64,000 nt of DNA from Rhodospirillaceae bacterium bin65 (lineage in GTDB: Bacteria > Pseudomonadota > Alphaproteobacteria > Bin65), in the NCBI GenBank assembly GCA_002238725.1, contig MPMX01000018.1, forward strand, positions 1-64,000, read 5' to 3'. Position 1 is the stretch's first letter. Each line of letters starts with the position of its first letter. The translations under genes were made by a program, and so were the position numbers. The notes beneath the pieces are model-generated. The model made no database searches, had not been told where the DNA came from, and saw nothing but the letters and a program-made list of their open reading frames with translations. This document shows, piece after piece, positions 52,498-61,016 of the stretch.

Positions 52498-53241
52498 CTA
52501 TGCCCCCTTCTTCAGGTCGAGGACCAGGACGGTCGCGAACAGGAACACGCCGATCACCGAGAGGAAATAGAGCAGGTTGCGCAGGTCGATGACGCCTTTG
52601 CGCATTTCGGCGAAATGGTTGAGGAAGCTGAAGGAGGAGACGAGCTCGACGGAGCCCGCGGGCAGCAGTTCGCGGATCGGGCCGAGCACGACTTCCGCGC
52701 CGGCCATCGAAAATACGAAGCAGACGATAGCCGCCAAGACGAAGGCGATGACCTGGTTCTTGGTCGTCGCCGACAGGCAGGAGCCGATGGCGAGATAGCC
52801 GCCGGCCATCAGGAAACTGCCTATATAGCCGGCGAGGATCGGGCCGTGGTCGGGCGCGCCGAGCGTCGCCACGGTGATCCAGATCGGGAACGTCAGCGCC
52901 AGCGCGATGCCGGCGAACAGCCAGGCCGCCAGGAACTTGCCCATAACGGCGTGCCAGGTCGCGATCGGCAGGGTGAACAGCAATTCCACCGTGCCGGTCT
53001 TGCGCTCCTCGGCCCACAGCCGCATGGCGATGGCCGGCATCAGGAACAGGTAGACCCAGGGATGGAATACGAAGAAGCTGTCCAGATCCGCCTGGTTGCG
53101 CTGGAAGAAGCTGCCGAAGAAGAAAGTCATCGCCCCGGCCAGCGCCAGGAAGACGATCAGGAAGACATAGGCGACGGGGCTGGCGAAATAGCCGGTGAAT
53201 TCGCGCCTGAAGACGACGGCGACGGTGCGGGCGGCGGTCAT
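52498..53241 (-). CDS. ABC-2-type permease, GldF-like, 247 aa
   Basis: Six predicted helices in an ABC2-type membrane domain. Characteristic are VFRREFTGYFASPVAYVFLI at the start and MRLWAEERKTGTVELLFTLP before the third helix. ATG 53241 overlaps the ATPase stop (ATGA). Separated from the GldG-like gene by 3 bp. Confidence 0.88.
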   Translation of the reverse strand: MTAARTVAVVFRREFTGYFASPVAYVFLIVFLALAGAMTFFFGSFFQRNQADLDSFFVFHPWVYLFLMPAIAMRLWAEERKTGTVELLFTLPIATWHAVMGKFLAAWLFAGIALALTFPIWITVATLGAPDHGPILAGYIGSFLMAGGYLAIGSCLSATTKNQVIAFVLAAIVCFVFSMAGAEVVLGPIRELLPAGSVELVSSFSFLNHFAEMRKGVIDLRNLLYFLSVIGVFLFATVLVLDLKKGA

Positions 53242-54224
53242 CGGGCAGCCTCCCTTCCGGCATCCCCGCCGGCCGCGGCCCCGCCGGTCGTGATTTCGCC
53301 GGTCGTGATTTCGCGGAAAACGTCGTCCAGCCGGCCCTGCTCCAGGCGCATCTCGTCGACCTCCCAGCGATGTTCGGTGACATAGGCGCTGACCGCGGGC
53401 AGGACGGCGGCGCCGTCGCGCGGGATCACCCGGAAGGACGGCATGTCCGTCTCGCCGTCCTCCTCGACCTTCAGCACGCCGTCGAGCCGGGCGAGGCCGG
53501 CGCGTTCGGCCGACGGCGGCAGGGCGCGGGTCCGCAGGGTGACGGTGTTGTGGCGGTGCGCCAGGGCTTCGAGTTCGGCGGGGGTGCCATCGGCCAGCAG
53601 CCGCCCCTGGGCGATGATCATCGCCCGGCTGCACACCGCGTGGACCTCCTCGAGGATGTGGGTGGAAATCACGATGGCCTTGTCCGGCGCCATTTCGTCG
53701 ATCACCTGGCGCACATGGTGCTTCTGGTTCGGGTCCAGGCCGTCGGTCGGTTCGTCGAGGATGAGGACGTCCGGATCGTGCAGCAGCGCCTGGGCGAGGC
53801 CGACCCGCCGGGTAAAGCCCTTGGACAGGGTCTCGATCGGCTGGTCGAGCACCGCGGACAGCTGCGCCATGTCGACGACCCGGTCCACGGCCTGCGCACG
53901 GCCGGCGCCGCTCAGGCCCCGGCTGGCGCCGATAAAGTTCAGAAAGCCGCGCGCCGTCATGTCGGCATAGAGCGGCGCGCCCTCCGGCAGATAGCCGATG
54001 CGGGTCTTGGCGGCGATGGCGTCATGGCGGATGTCGTGGCCGCAGACCACGGCCGTGCCCGAAGTCGGCGCCAGGAAGCCGGTGATCATCTTCATGGTCG
54101 TCGACTTGCCGGCGCCGTTCGGGCCGAGGAAGCCGAGAACCTCGCCTTTCGCCACCGAAAAGGAAACGTCGTCGACCGCACGGATCGGGCCGAAATGCTT
54201 GGTAAGCGACTGAACTTCGATCAT
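53238..54224 (-). CDS. ABC transporter ATP-binding protein, GldA-like, 328 aa
   Basis: Walker A GPNGAGKST, Q-loop region GYLPEGAPLYADMT, signature LSKGFTRRVGLAQAL (a KGF variant of SGGQ), Walker B VLILDEPTDGLDPNQ and H-loop STHILEEV. The C-terminal part holds a short tandem repeat ITTGEITTGG caused by a 15-bp duplication near 53284-53313. ATG 54224 is set by the family start MIEVQSLTKHFG. First gene of the four-gene exporter operon. Confidence 0.9.
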   Translation of the reverse strand: MIEVQSLTKHFGPIRAVDDVSFSVAKGEVLGFLGPNGAGKSTTMKMITGFLAPTSGTAVVCGHDIRHDAIAAKTRIGYLPEGAPLYADMTARGFLNFIGASRGLSGAGRAQAVDRVVDMAQLSAVLDQPIETLSKGFTRRVGLAQALLHDPDVLILDEPTDGLDPNQKHHVRQVIDEMAPDKAIVISTHILEEVHAVCSRAMIIAQGRLLADGTPAELEALAHRHNTVTLRTRALPPSAERAGLARLDGVLKVEEDGETDMPSFRVIPRDGAAVLPAVSAYVTEHRWEVDEMRLEQGRLDDVFREITTGEITTGGAAAGGDAGREAAR

Positions 54225-54420
54225 TCGGTTCAACGCCTCGCAGGTATGGCGGGCAGGTGCAGCGATAGATGCAAAAAACCCGGCTGAACGGTCTGGCCCC
54301 CGATTGTCGGGCCAGGCCGGCCGGGCGGCGGCGACCGGAACGAAAACCGCCCCGGACCGGACGCAGGTATCGCGCCCGTTCACCGTGCCGCCGCTATAAA
54401 TGCGCCGGACTTTGGCAATT

Positions 54421-55782
54421 TCAAGATGGATTTGTACCCGTGGCGAAGGACGCGGCGATGCGCGGCAGCCACAGGAACAGGATCGCCGCCCGCGCGATCA
54501 GGAAGATGTAGAGCGACAGCCACAGGCCGTTGTTGCCCCAGAGCTCCAGCAGCGTGTAGCCGGCGGCGAGATAGACGGCGAGCGCGAACGCCATGCCGTT
54601 ACGCATTTCGCGGGTCCGCGTCGCGCCGATATAGATGCCGTCGAGCTGGAAGCTCCATACGCCGGCGAGCGGGATCGCGATCGCCCAGGGCAGGTAGACC
54701 CGGGCGAGGTCGCGGACCTTTTCGATATCGGTCAGCGTGTCGATAACGAGGCCGCCGGCCGCCAGATAGGCGAGCGCAAAGCCGGCCGCGACGATCCCGG
54801 CCCAGACGGTGGTCAGCCGGATGGCCTCGCCGTAGCGGGTGCGGTCCCTGCGGCCGATGGCGCTGCCGACCAGCGCCTCGGCGGCGAAGGCGAAACCGTC
54901 CAGGCCGTGGCCGATCAGCAGGAAGAAGTGGAAAAGGACGGCATTGGCCGCCAGCACCGTCTCGCCCAGTTTTGCGCCCTGGGCGGTGAACCATGCGAAG
55001 GCGAAGATCAGGCACAGGGTGCGCAGGAAGATGTCGGTATTGGCGCGCAGCAGGCCCGCCGTCTTGCTGCGGTCGGAAAGCAGCCCGCGCCGGCGCCAGC
55101 GCCCGCCGAGCGGCCGGTGCAGCCAGGCGATGACGGCAATGCCGATAACCGCTGTCGAAACTTCCGCGATCAGCGTCGCCAGCGCCACCCCTTCGATGCC
55201 CCAGCCGAAGACCGGCACGAACAGCAGGTCGAGAGCGATGTTCAGGCCGTTCATGTAGAGCGTCAGCGCCAGCACGGCGCCGGTCCGCTCCATGCCGATC
55301 AGCCAGCCGATGCAGACATAGACCAGCAGGGTTGCCGGGGCGCCCCAGATCCGGATGTCGAAATAGGCGCCGGCCAGCGTCTCGACCCGCGGCGTCGCCT
55401 CGACCGCCCAGAAGGCGAACCACTGCGCGGGCGCCTGCAGGGCGACGATGGCCAGCCCGAGCATCGCCGCCAGCAGGCCGGCGCGCAGGGCGACATCGCG
55501 GATTTCCTGATGATCGCCGGCCCCGCGCGCCTGGGCGATGAAGCCCGTGGTCGCCATGCGCAGGAAGCCGAAGGCCCAGTACAGGAAGCTGAAGATCAGC
55601 GCCCCGATGGCCACGCCGCCGATATAGGCCGGCGACGGCAGATGCCCCATCACCGCCGTGTCGACCGCGCCGAGCAGCGGCGTGCCGATATTCGCCAGAA
55701 TGATCGGCACGGCGAGCCGCAGCACCCGGCGGTGGGTGACGGCGTCGGCGGGGTTTACTGCGGTGGCAGGGGATGGAGGCAA
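54421..55782 (-). CDS. MATE-family efflux transporter (DinF-like), 453 aa
   Basis: Twelve predicted helices in two MATE halves: RLAVPIILANIGTPLLGAVD, TAVMGHLPSPAYIGGVAIGA, and the second half with RTLCLIFAFAWFTAQGAKLG. Such antiporters export drugs or metabolites using sodium or protons. The nearest match is to the DinF branch. It is separate from the Gld operon (196 bp), and a type A repeat lies just upstream of its start. Confidence 0.9.
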   Translation of the reverse strand: MPPSPATAVNPADAVTHRRVLRLAVPIILANIGTPLLGAVDTAVMGHLPSPAYIGGVAIGALIFSFLYWAFGFLRMATTGFIAQARGAGDHQEIRDVALRAGLLAAMLGLAIVALQAPAQWFAFWAVEATPRVETLAGAYFDIRIWGAPATLLVYVCIGWLIGMERTGAVLALTLYMNGLNIALDLLFVPVFGWGIEGVALATLIAEVSTAVIGIAVIAWLHRPLGGRWRRRGLLSDRSKTAGLLRANTDIFLRTLCLIFAFAWFTAQGAKLGETVLAANAVLFHFFLLIGHGLDGFAFAAEALVGSAIGRRDRTRYGEAIRLTTVWAGIVAAGFALAYLAAGGLVIDTLTDIEKVRDLARVYLPWAIAIPLAGVWSFQLDGIYIGATRTREMRNGMAFALAVYLAAGYTLLELWGNNGLWLSLYIFLIARAAILFLWLPRIAASFATGTNPS

Positions 55783-55820
55783 CGGAGCGCCTGTTATCTC
55801 TTTACCAAATCGCTGTAAGT

Positions 55821-55932
55821 CCTTCGATACGCCCCTTCGGGCCTACTCAGGATGAAGGAGAGTGTTGTAGGGACGGAAATTCAATCCCCAACTCCCCTCA
55901 TCCCGAGTAGGCCCGCAGGGCCGTATCGAGGA
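55821..55932. repeat. Type A palindromic element, copy 3
   Basis: The left half CCTTCGATACGCCCCTTCGG plus GCCTACTCAGGATGAAGG and the right half CCCTCATCCCGAGTAGGCCC plus GCAGGGCCGTATCGAGGA are inverted copies around a 30-40-nt centre. It lies between coq7 (end) and the MATE gene (start), both leftward. Confidence 0.8.
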
Positions 55933-56018
55933 CGCCTCGGTCCGGCAAGAAAACGACATGCTTCAAACAGGCTGCAGAAAGCAAGGAGCCTGCTGCGTCG
56001 CGAGGACAGGCGCGATCC

Positions 56019-56582
56019 CTACACCCGCTTGGAAATCCAGATGGCGGTGCGAGAGATGTCCCTGATCGCCCGGGTCAGCAGCGGATAGGCCGGCGCGGCC
56101 TCGGCGTTGCGGGCGAGCGCGGTGTCCTTGTGCGCCAGCTCGTCGGCGCGGAACTCTTCGACCGTTTGCTTGAGTTCCGCCTCGCTCTCGTCGAGCCTTG
56201 CGGCCTGGTCGGCGTAATGCTCGTCGATCACCTCCTCGACCGCGACGGTGCAGGCCATGGCGGCTTCCCGGCCCATCAGCGCGGTCGCCGCGCCGAGCGC
56301 GAAACCGGCGAGATGCCAGACCGGGGTCATGACGGTCGGCCGGACCTGCCGCTCGACGATCATCCGGTTGAAGGTGTCGAGGTGTTTCTGTTCCTGTTCC
56401 GCCATCTCGCGCAGCACCGGCCCGTCCGCGCTCTCGCCGAGCACGGCAAGCTGGCCGGCATAGATGCGCGCCGCACCGTATTCGCCGGCCTGGTTGACCC
56501 GGATCATGCTGTGGACCAGCGCCTCGCCGGCCGGTTCGCCGGGCATCGGCCGGCGCGGCTTTTCGGGCCCGTCGCCGGTCAT
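56019..56582 (-). CDS. coq7: Demethoxyubiquinone hydroxylase Coq7, 187 aa
   Basis: A di-iron monooxygenase of ubiquinone synthesis. The metal ligands are all present: NQAGEYGAARIYAGQ, AEQEQKHLDTFNRM, VAVEEVIDEHYADQ and FRADELAHKDTA, giving the E...ExxH...E...ExxH pattern. It hydroxylates demethoxyubiquinone at C6 on the inner membrane surface. ATG 56582 overlaps the dsbB stop (ATGA). The dsbB-coq7 order is frequent in Alphaproteobacteria. Confidence 0.94.
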   Translation of the reverse strand: MTGDGPEKPRRPMPGEPAGEALVHSMIRVNQAGEYGAARIYAGQLAVLGESADGPVLREMAEQEQKHLDTFNRMIVERQVRPTVMTPVWHLAGFALGAATALMGREAAMACTVAVEEVIDEHYADQAARLDESEAELKQTVEEFRADELAHKDTALARNAEAAPAYPLLTRAIRDISRTAIWISKRV

Positions 56583-57076
56583 TGCGCCGTCTTCCCCAGG
56601 GCGCGCGCGCCGGAAGCCAGCGCGAAGATCGCCATCGCCGCCGAGATCAGCGCGTTCCAGCCGGCCATCGAGATCCCGGCCAGCGACCACGGAATGGCGT
56701 CGCAGCGTGCCGGCGGCGCCGCGCCGATCATGTCTTTCAGGCTGCCCGCGGTGACCTTGCCCGCGTCGAACCCGCCGCCGCCGCTGCAGGTGCCGGGGCC
56801 GGTCCACAAGGCATATTCCACGCCGGCATGATAGACGCCGACCCCCGCCGTCACCGCCAGCGCCGCAGCGATCGCGAGCAGCAGAAGACCGGGCAAGCGC
56901 CCCCGCAGCACGAACAGGCCGAGCAGCGCGAGCGCGACGACAACCATGTGCGGCCAGCGCTGAACGTGGCACATCGGGCACGGCGTCAGGCCCTCGATAT
57001 ACTGGAATTCGAGGGCGGCGAGCAGCATTCCGCCGCTGCCCAGCAGCAACAGGTAGAGGGGTGTCCGGCCGGTCAT
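56579..57076 (-). CDS. dsbB: Disulfide bond formation protein DsbB, 165 aa
   Basis: A four-helix quinone-reducing membrane protein. The first Cys pair is CPMC after EFQYIEGLTP. The second periplasmic Cys pair is split as TCSGGG...ARCD, the GTCSG form common in Alphaproteobacteria. ATG 57076 has GAGG 6 bp upstream; ATG 57079 directly before it is too close to the RBS. It reoxidises DsbA-type oxidases and passes electrons to ubiquinone, a natural link to the coupled coq7. Confidence 0.9.
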   Translation of the reverse strand: MTGRTPLYLLLLGSGGMLLAALEFQYIEGLTPCPMCHVQRWPHMVVVALALLGLFVLRGRLPGLLLLAIAAALAVTAGVGVYHAGVEYALWTGPGTCSGGGGFDAGKVTAGSLKDMIGAAPPARCDAIPWSLAGISMAGWNALISAAMAIFALASGARALGKTAQ

Positions 57077-57168
57077 CATCGCCTCGAATACATAGGATCG
57101 GCGGCCCGTCCGGCCTGCACGCCGGATCGCCGCATCGGGGTGTCCGGCGGACGGGCTGTCCGGCGGGC

Positions 57169-58197
57169 CTACGCCCCGCAATTCTGATCGGGGTCGGGCG
57201 CAACCCGGATCATGCGCTTGCCGCGATTGTCGCCGCCCAGCAGGCCGATCAGCCCCTTCGGCGCCATCTCCAGCCCGTCGAGAATGTCCTCCTCGACGAC
57301 CATTTTACCGTCCCGGAACCAGCGGCCCATGTCGCGCACGGCCTCGGCGTCCCGGTCCGCGAAGTCCATGACGATGAAGCCCTCCATGCGCAGCCGCTTG
57401 AACACATGGATGCCGGGCACGCCGCGCGGGCTGGTCATCTCGGTGGTGTCGTACTGGCTGATCGCGCCGCAGCACACGATCCGGCCGTGCATCGCCATGT
57501 TGAACAGGGCGGCTTCGAGGACCGGCCCGCCGACATTGTCGAAATAGATGTCGACGCCGTCGGGCGCGAGCTCTGCGATCCGGTTGCGGTAGGGCTCGTT
57601 CTTGTAGTCGATGCAGGCGTCGAAGCCGAGCATGTCCGTCACCCAGGCGCATTTTTCCGGCCCGCCGGCAAGGCCGATCGCCCGGCAACCGAGATTTTTC
57701 GCAATCTGCCCGACGAACATGCCGACCGAGCCGGCGGCGGCGGAGACCAGCACGGTCTCACCCTCTTTCGGCCGCCCGACCAGGACGAGGCCGTGATAGG
57801 CGGTCTTGCCGGCGATGCCGTAGAGCGAGACCAGGTGGCTGAGCGGCTTCGCCTCCTGCGGCGGCTTCTCCAGCCAATGCGCCTTGTGCACGGAATAGTC
57901 CTGCCAGCCGACCGCCGCGCCGACGATATCGCCGGCGGCGAACCCGTCCGCTTTGCTCTGCGTGACGACGCCGATGCCGTAGCCGTCCATCACATCGCCG
58001 GCGCCGACCCCCTTGCGGTAGGTGTCGCCGTGCATCCAGGCCCGGTTGGCGGCGTCGAGCGACAGCAGCAGGCTGCGCACCTGGACCTGCCCGTCCTGCG
58101 GCGCCGGAATGTCGCCGGCCCGCATCTCGAAATGGCTTTCCTGCAGCTTGCCGGCCGGCTTTTCGACCAGGAAGATCTGGCGGTTCTTCTCGGGCAT
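57169..58197 (-). CDS. NADP-dependent medium-chain reductase, CurA/PTGR-like, 342 aa
   Basis: A zinc-independent MDR-family reductase. SLLLSLDAANRAWMHGDTYR is the family N-terminus, VLVSAAAGSVGMFVGQIAKN binds NADP, and FDNVGGPVLEAALFNM is characteristic of CurA and prostaglandin/leukotriene reductases. It reduces the double bond of alpha,beta-unsaturated ketones or aldehydes. Divergent from the MFS gene, with a tandem repeat in the spacer. Confidence 0.92.
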   Translation of the reverse strand: MPEKNRQIFLVEKPAGKLQESHFEMRAGDIPAPQDGQVQVRSLLLSLDAANRAWMHGDTYRKGVGAGDVMDGYGIGVVTQSKADGFAAGDIVGAAVGWQDYSVHKAHWLEKPPQEAKPLSHLVSLYGIAGKTAYHGLVLVGRPKEGETVLVSAAAGSVGMFVGQIAKNLGCRAIGLAGGPEKCAWVTDMLGFDACIDYKNEPYRNRIAELAPDGVDIYFDNVGGPVLEAALFNMAMHGRIVCCGAISQYDTTEMTSPRGVPGIHVFKRLRMEGFIVMDFADRDAEAVRDMGRWFRDGKMVVEEDILDGLEMAPKGLIGLLGGDNRGKRMIRVAPDPDQNCGA

Positions 58198-58298
58198 GGG
58201 GAATATCTCCGGGATGGACGGGGTTCGTGCGCACTTAGCGAGAGGCGCAACGCGCGGTCAACCGCGCCAACCCGCCATGCGCCTTTCGCGCGGGCGCC

Positions 58299-58326
58299 AA
58301 TTGACCGGGCGCGAATTGACCGGGCG
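58299..58326. repeat. Tandem 13-bp direct repeat in the MDR/MFS divergent spacer
   Basis: AATTGACCGGGCG occurs at 58299-58311 and 58314-58326, a 15-bp period (about 1.5 helical turns). It lies 50 bp before the MFS start, a position suited to a regulator binding site. Confidence 0.5.
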
Positions 58327-58375
58327 GGCGATTTCCTCTTGATCGCCGGCCCGTCCCGCTCTTTGACACGCCCCC

Positions 58376-59659
58376 ATGCCGGAAGAATCGTCCGACAAGC
58401 CGCTCATCGGCCGGCTCTGGGTGCTCTGCCTGATCGTGTTCATCGACATGGTCGGCTTCGGAGTCATCATCCCGTCCCAGCCGTTCTGGACCAAGTCCTT
58501 CGGCGCGACCGCGTTCGAGATCGCGCTGATCATGTCGGTCTACGCCGGCTGCCAGTTCGTCTTCGCCTTCCCGCTCGGCTGGCTGTCCGACCGGGTCGGG
58601 CGCAAGCCGATCCTGGTGCTCAGCCTGTTCGGCTCGGTCATCAGCTTCACGCTCGTCGGGCTGGCCGATTCGCTCTTGATGATCGTGCTGGCGCGCGCCC
58701 TGGGCGGCGTGATGGGCGCCAACATCGCCGTCGCCTATGCCTATGTCGCGGACGTCACGACCGGCGAGGAGCGCGCCCGGGCGATGGGCCTGCTGGGCGC
58801 GTCGATCGGCGCCGGCTTCGTGCTCGGCCCGTTTATCGGCGGCGCGGTGGCGGGGCCGGACCCGGCCAATCCGGGGCAGATCGGCTTCTTCGTCGGCGCG
58901 GCGATCAGCGCGGTCGCGGTCATCGCCGCCATCCCGTTGCTCAGGGAGCCGGCCAGCCACCGTTCGAGCGCCGAGACCGGCGGTTTCCGGGCGCGCCTGC
59001 GCGGCTTCGGCCTCGCCCTCTCGATCCCGATCGTCCTCATCCCGATCGTCGTGGCCGGCATGGCCGGACTCGCCATGACCGGGCTGGAGGCGACCTACGC
59101 CCTTTGGGTCAACGAAGTCCATGGCTGGGGCGCGCAGGAGACCGGCCTGTTCTTCGGCTATATCGGCGTCATCCTGGTGATCGTGCAGGCCGGGCTGGTC
59201 GGGCCGGGGGCACGGCTGATCGGCGAGCGGCGCATGCTCTATCTGGGCCTCGCCTTCGCCGCGGCCGGCATGGTGCTGATCGCCGTGTCCGATACCGTGT
59301 TGCTGGTCTTCATCAACGGCGCGCTGATTGCTTTCGGCTACGGCTTCATCGATCCGTCGATCAGCAGCCTGATCTCGCGCAATACGCCAGCGGGCCGGCA
59401 GGGCGCCATCATGGGCGTGGCGCAGTCGGTCGCCAGCCTCGCCCGGATCGTCGGGCCGGCGGTCGCCGGCCTGCTGTTTTACAAGCTGGGCCACGACGCG
59501 CCCTACGTCGCCGGGGCCGGCGTGCTCGCCCTTGCGCTGGCCTTCGCCGTGTGGCGGCTCGCCGGCGTCGAGATGCCGCCCTCGGCGCGGGCGCGGGCCG
59601 GCGCGCAGGCCGAAGCGCAGGCCGAAGCGCCGGCCGGCGCGCGCACCCCGCCCCGCTGA
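58376..59659 (+). CDS. MFS transporter, TetA-like drug:H+ antiporter family, 427 aa
   Basis: Twelve predicted helices with the MFS motif A GWLSDRVGRKPILVLSLFGS between helices 2 and 3, and the motif C-like GASIGAGFVLGPFIGG in helix 5. Sequence and length are close to the tetracycline-efflux-like group, so drug or metabolite export is likely. The C-terminus is a low-complexity Ala/Gln/Glu tail from a 12-bp tandem repeat near 59611-59640. Confidence 0.9.
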   Translation: MPEESSDKPLIGRLWVLCLIVFIDMVGFGVIIPSQPFWTKSFGATAFEIALIMSVYAGCQFVFAFPLGWLSDRVGRKPILVLSLFGSVISFTLVGLADSLLMIVLARALGGVMGANIAVAYAYVADVTTGEERARAMGLLGASIGAGFVLGPFIGGAVAGPDPANPGQIGFFVGAAISAVAVIAAIPLLREPASHRSSAETGGFRARLRGFGLALSIPIVLIPIVVAGMAGLAMTGLEATYALWVNEVHGWGAQETGLFFGYIGVILVIVQAGLVGPGARLIGERRMLYLGLAFAAAGMVLIAVSDTVLLVFINGALIAFGYGFIDPSISSLISRNTPAGRQGAIMGVAQSVASLARIVGPAVAGLLFYKLGHDAPYVAGAGVLALALAFAVWRLAGVEMPPSARARAGAQAEAQAEAPAGARTPPR

Positions 59660-59802
59660 CCCGGCCTATCTAACCGGGCCTCGCGAACCGGACCCGGATT
59701 TTACTGGCGGGCGAATCGCGCTATGAACCCGCCGGGACGCTAACGCCGGCGCCCGCGAAAGGGGCGGCCGGGACTTTATTGCAAGCTTTGGGAGGGAACC
59801 CG

Positions 59803-60570
59803 ATGGATCTGAACGGACATTCGGCAATCGTGACCGGCGGCGGCTCCGGTCTGGGCGAGGCGACGGCGCGCCTGTTCGCGGCCAAGGGCATGACGGTCGC
59901 GATCTGGGACCTGAACCTGGACGGCGCGAAGCGCGTCGCCGGCGAGATCGGCGGCGTGGCGATCCAGTGCGAGGTGTCGAGTGCGGATGCCGCCGAAGCG
60001 GCGATCGAGCAGACCCGCGCCGCCGTCGGCACCGCCCGGGTGCTGGTCAACTGCGCCGGCATCGGCCCGGCCCGCACCATCGTCAGCCGCCAGGGCGAGC
60101 CGATGCCGCTCGAAGCCTTTGCCAAGGTCGTCGAGGTCAACGTCATCGGCACCTTCAACTGCCTGCGCCTCGCCGCGGCCGACATGTCGAAGGCCGAGCC
60201 GCTCGACGGCGGCGAGCGCGGCGTCATCATCAACACCGCCTCGGTCGCGGCCTTCGAGGGCCAGATCGGCCAGGCGGCCTACGGCGCGTCGAAGGGCGGT
60301 GTGGTCGGCCTGATGGTGCCGGCGATGCGCGAGCTCGGCCGCCACGGCATCCGCGTCCTGACCATCGCGCCCGGCTATATCCAGACGCCGCTGATGGATC
60401 AGGTGCCGGAGGATTTTCAGGAGAACCTGAAATCGTCGCAGATCTTCCCGCGCACCCGCTTCGGCCAGCCGGAGGAATACGCCCAGCTCTGCGTCCATAT
60501 CTGCGAGAACCAGATGCTCAACGGCGACACCATCCGCCTCGACGCCGGCACAAGAATGCCGCCGCGGTAG
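59803..60570 (+). CDS. SDR-family 3-hydroxyacyl-CoA dehydrogenase type 2-like, 255 aa
   Basis: TGGGSGLGEATARLFAAKG, WDLN for NAD, NCAG, Ser in NTASVAAFEGQIG, and YGASK at the active site. The long insert around MSKAEPLDGGERGVIINTAS resembles 17beta-HSD10/HADH2 enzymes, which oxidise short-chain 3-hydroxyacyl-CoA. ATG 59803 follows a strong GGGAGGGAAC. Monocistronic. Confidence 0.9.
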   Translation: MDLNGHSAIVTGGGSGLGEATARLFAAKGMTVAIWDLNLDGAKRVAGEIGGVAIQCEVSSADAAEAAIEQTRAAVGTARVLVNCAGIGPARTIVSRQGEPMPLEAFAKVVEVNVIGTFNCLRLAAADMSKAEPLDGGERGVIINTASVAAFEGQIGQAAYGASKGGVVGLMVPAMRELGRHGIRVLTIAPGYIQTPLMDQVPEDFQENLKSSQIFPRTRFGQPEEYAQLCVHICENQMLNGDTIRLDAGTRMPPR

Positions 60571-60579
60571 GGGGGGCGC

Positions 60580-60690
60580 CCCTCGATACGGCGCTGGCGC
60601 GCCTGCTCGGGATGAGGTTTTCTTTGCGAAGGCATCCTCGCCACAACAATCCCTCACCCTGAGTAGCCCCGAAGGGGCGTATCGAAGGGC
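60580..60690. repeat. Type A palindromic element, copy 4
   Basis: The left half CCCTCGATACGGCGC, GCGCCTGCTCGGGATGAGG and the right half CCTCACCCTGAGTAGCCCCG, AAGGGGCGTATCGAAGGGC are inverted around a non-conserved centre. It lies directly after the SDR stop and before tRNA-Arg. Confidence 0.8.
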
Positions 60691-60759
60691 GGCCCGTTTC
60701 GCCGCGTTGCCATCGGGCGGTTCCCTGTCTATGTCGCCTCCTGCCCTGTATGGGTCCGC

Positions 60760-60836
60760 GCGCCAGTAGCTCAGCTGGATAGAGCGTCGCCCTCCGGAGG
60801 CGAAGGTCAGGGGTTCGAATCCTCTCTGGCGCGCCA
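60760..60836 (+). tRNA. tRNA-Arg (anticodon CCG)
   Basis: The acceptor stem GCGCCAG pairs with CTGGCGC, discriminator G60833, and CCA is encoded (60834-60836). The anticodon stem TCGCC/GGCGA holds a 7-nt loop with CCG at 60794-60796, reading codon CGG. T-loop GGTTCGAAT and D-loop AGCTGGATAGAGC are standard. Such tRNAs are frequent integration sites, but no integrase or attachment repeat is seen next to it. Confidence 0.95.
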
Positions 60837-61016
60837 TTTTCTCCGGCCCTTCCCGAAATCCCGAACGCCGGCGCGCCGATTGCGCCGGCGGCCGCTTTCG
60901 TGGCATGGTTTTGCCTTGCAGCGCCGCGCTTCGGTCCGGTGCCGGTCCGGCTTCGGCCCGGCTTCGGACAGCGGCGGCGCGCGACGGCCTTCGACGGACG
61001 GGAAAGGAGAAGGCGC

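Noticed and set aside
53284-53313. 15-bp tandem duplication in the ATPase gene
   Set aside because: It only repeats ITTGE near the low-complexity C-terminus; a slippage event with no likely function.
50854-53385. An 843-codon rightward open frame opposite the Gld operon
   Set aside because: Charged low-complexity translation; the opposite strand encodes GldG-like and permease genes with real motifs.
60760-60836. tRNA-Arg as an integration site of an island
   Set aside because: No integrase, excisionase or duplicated tRNA 3' end was seen in the flanking sequence.
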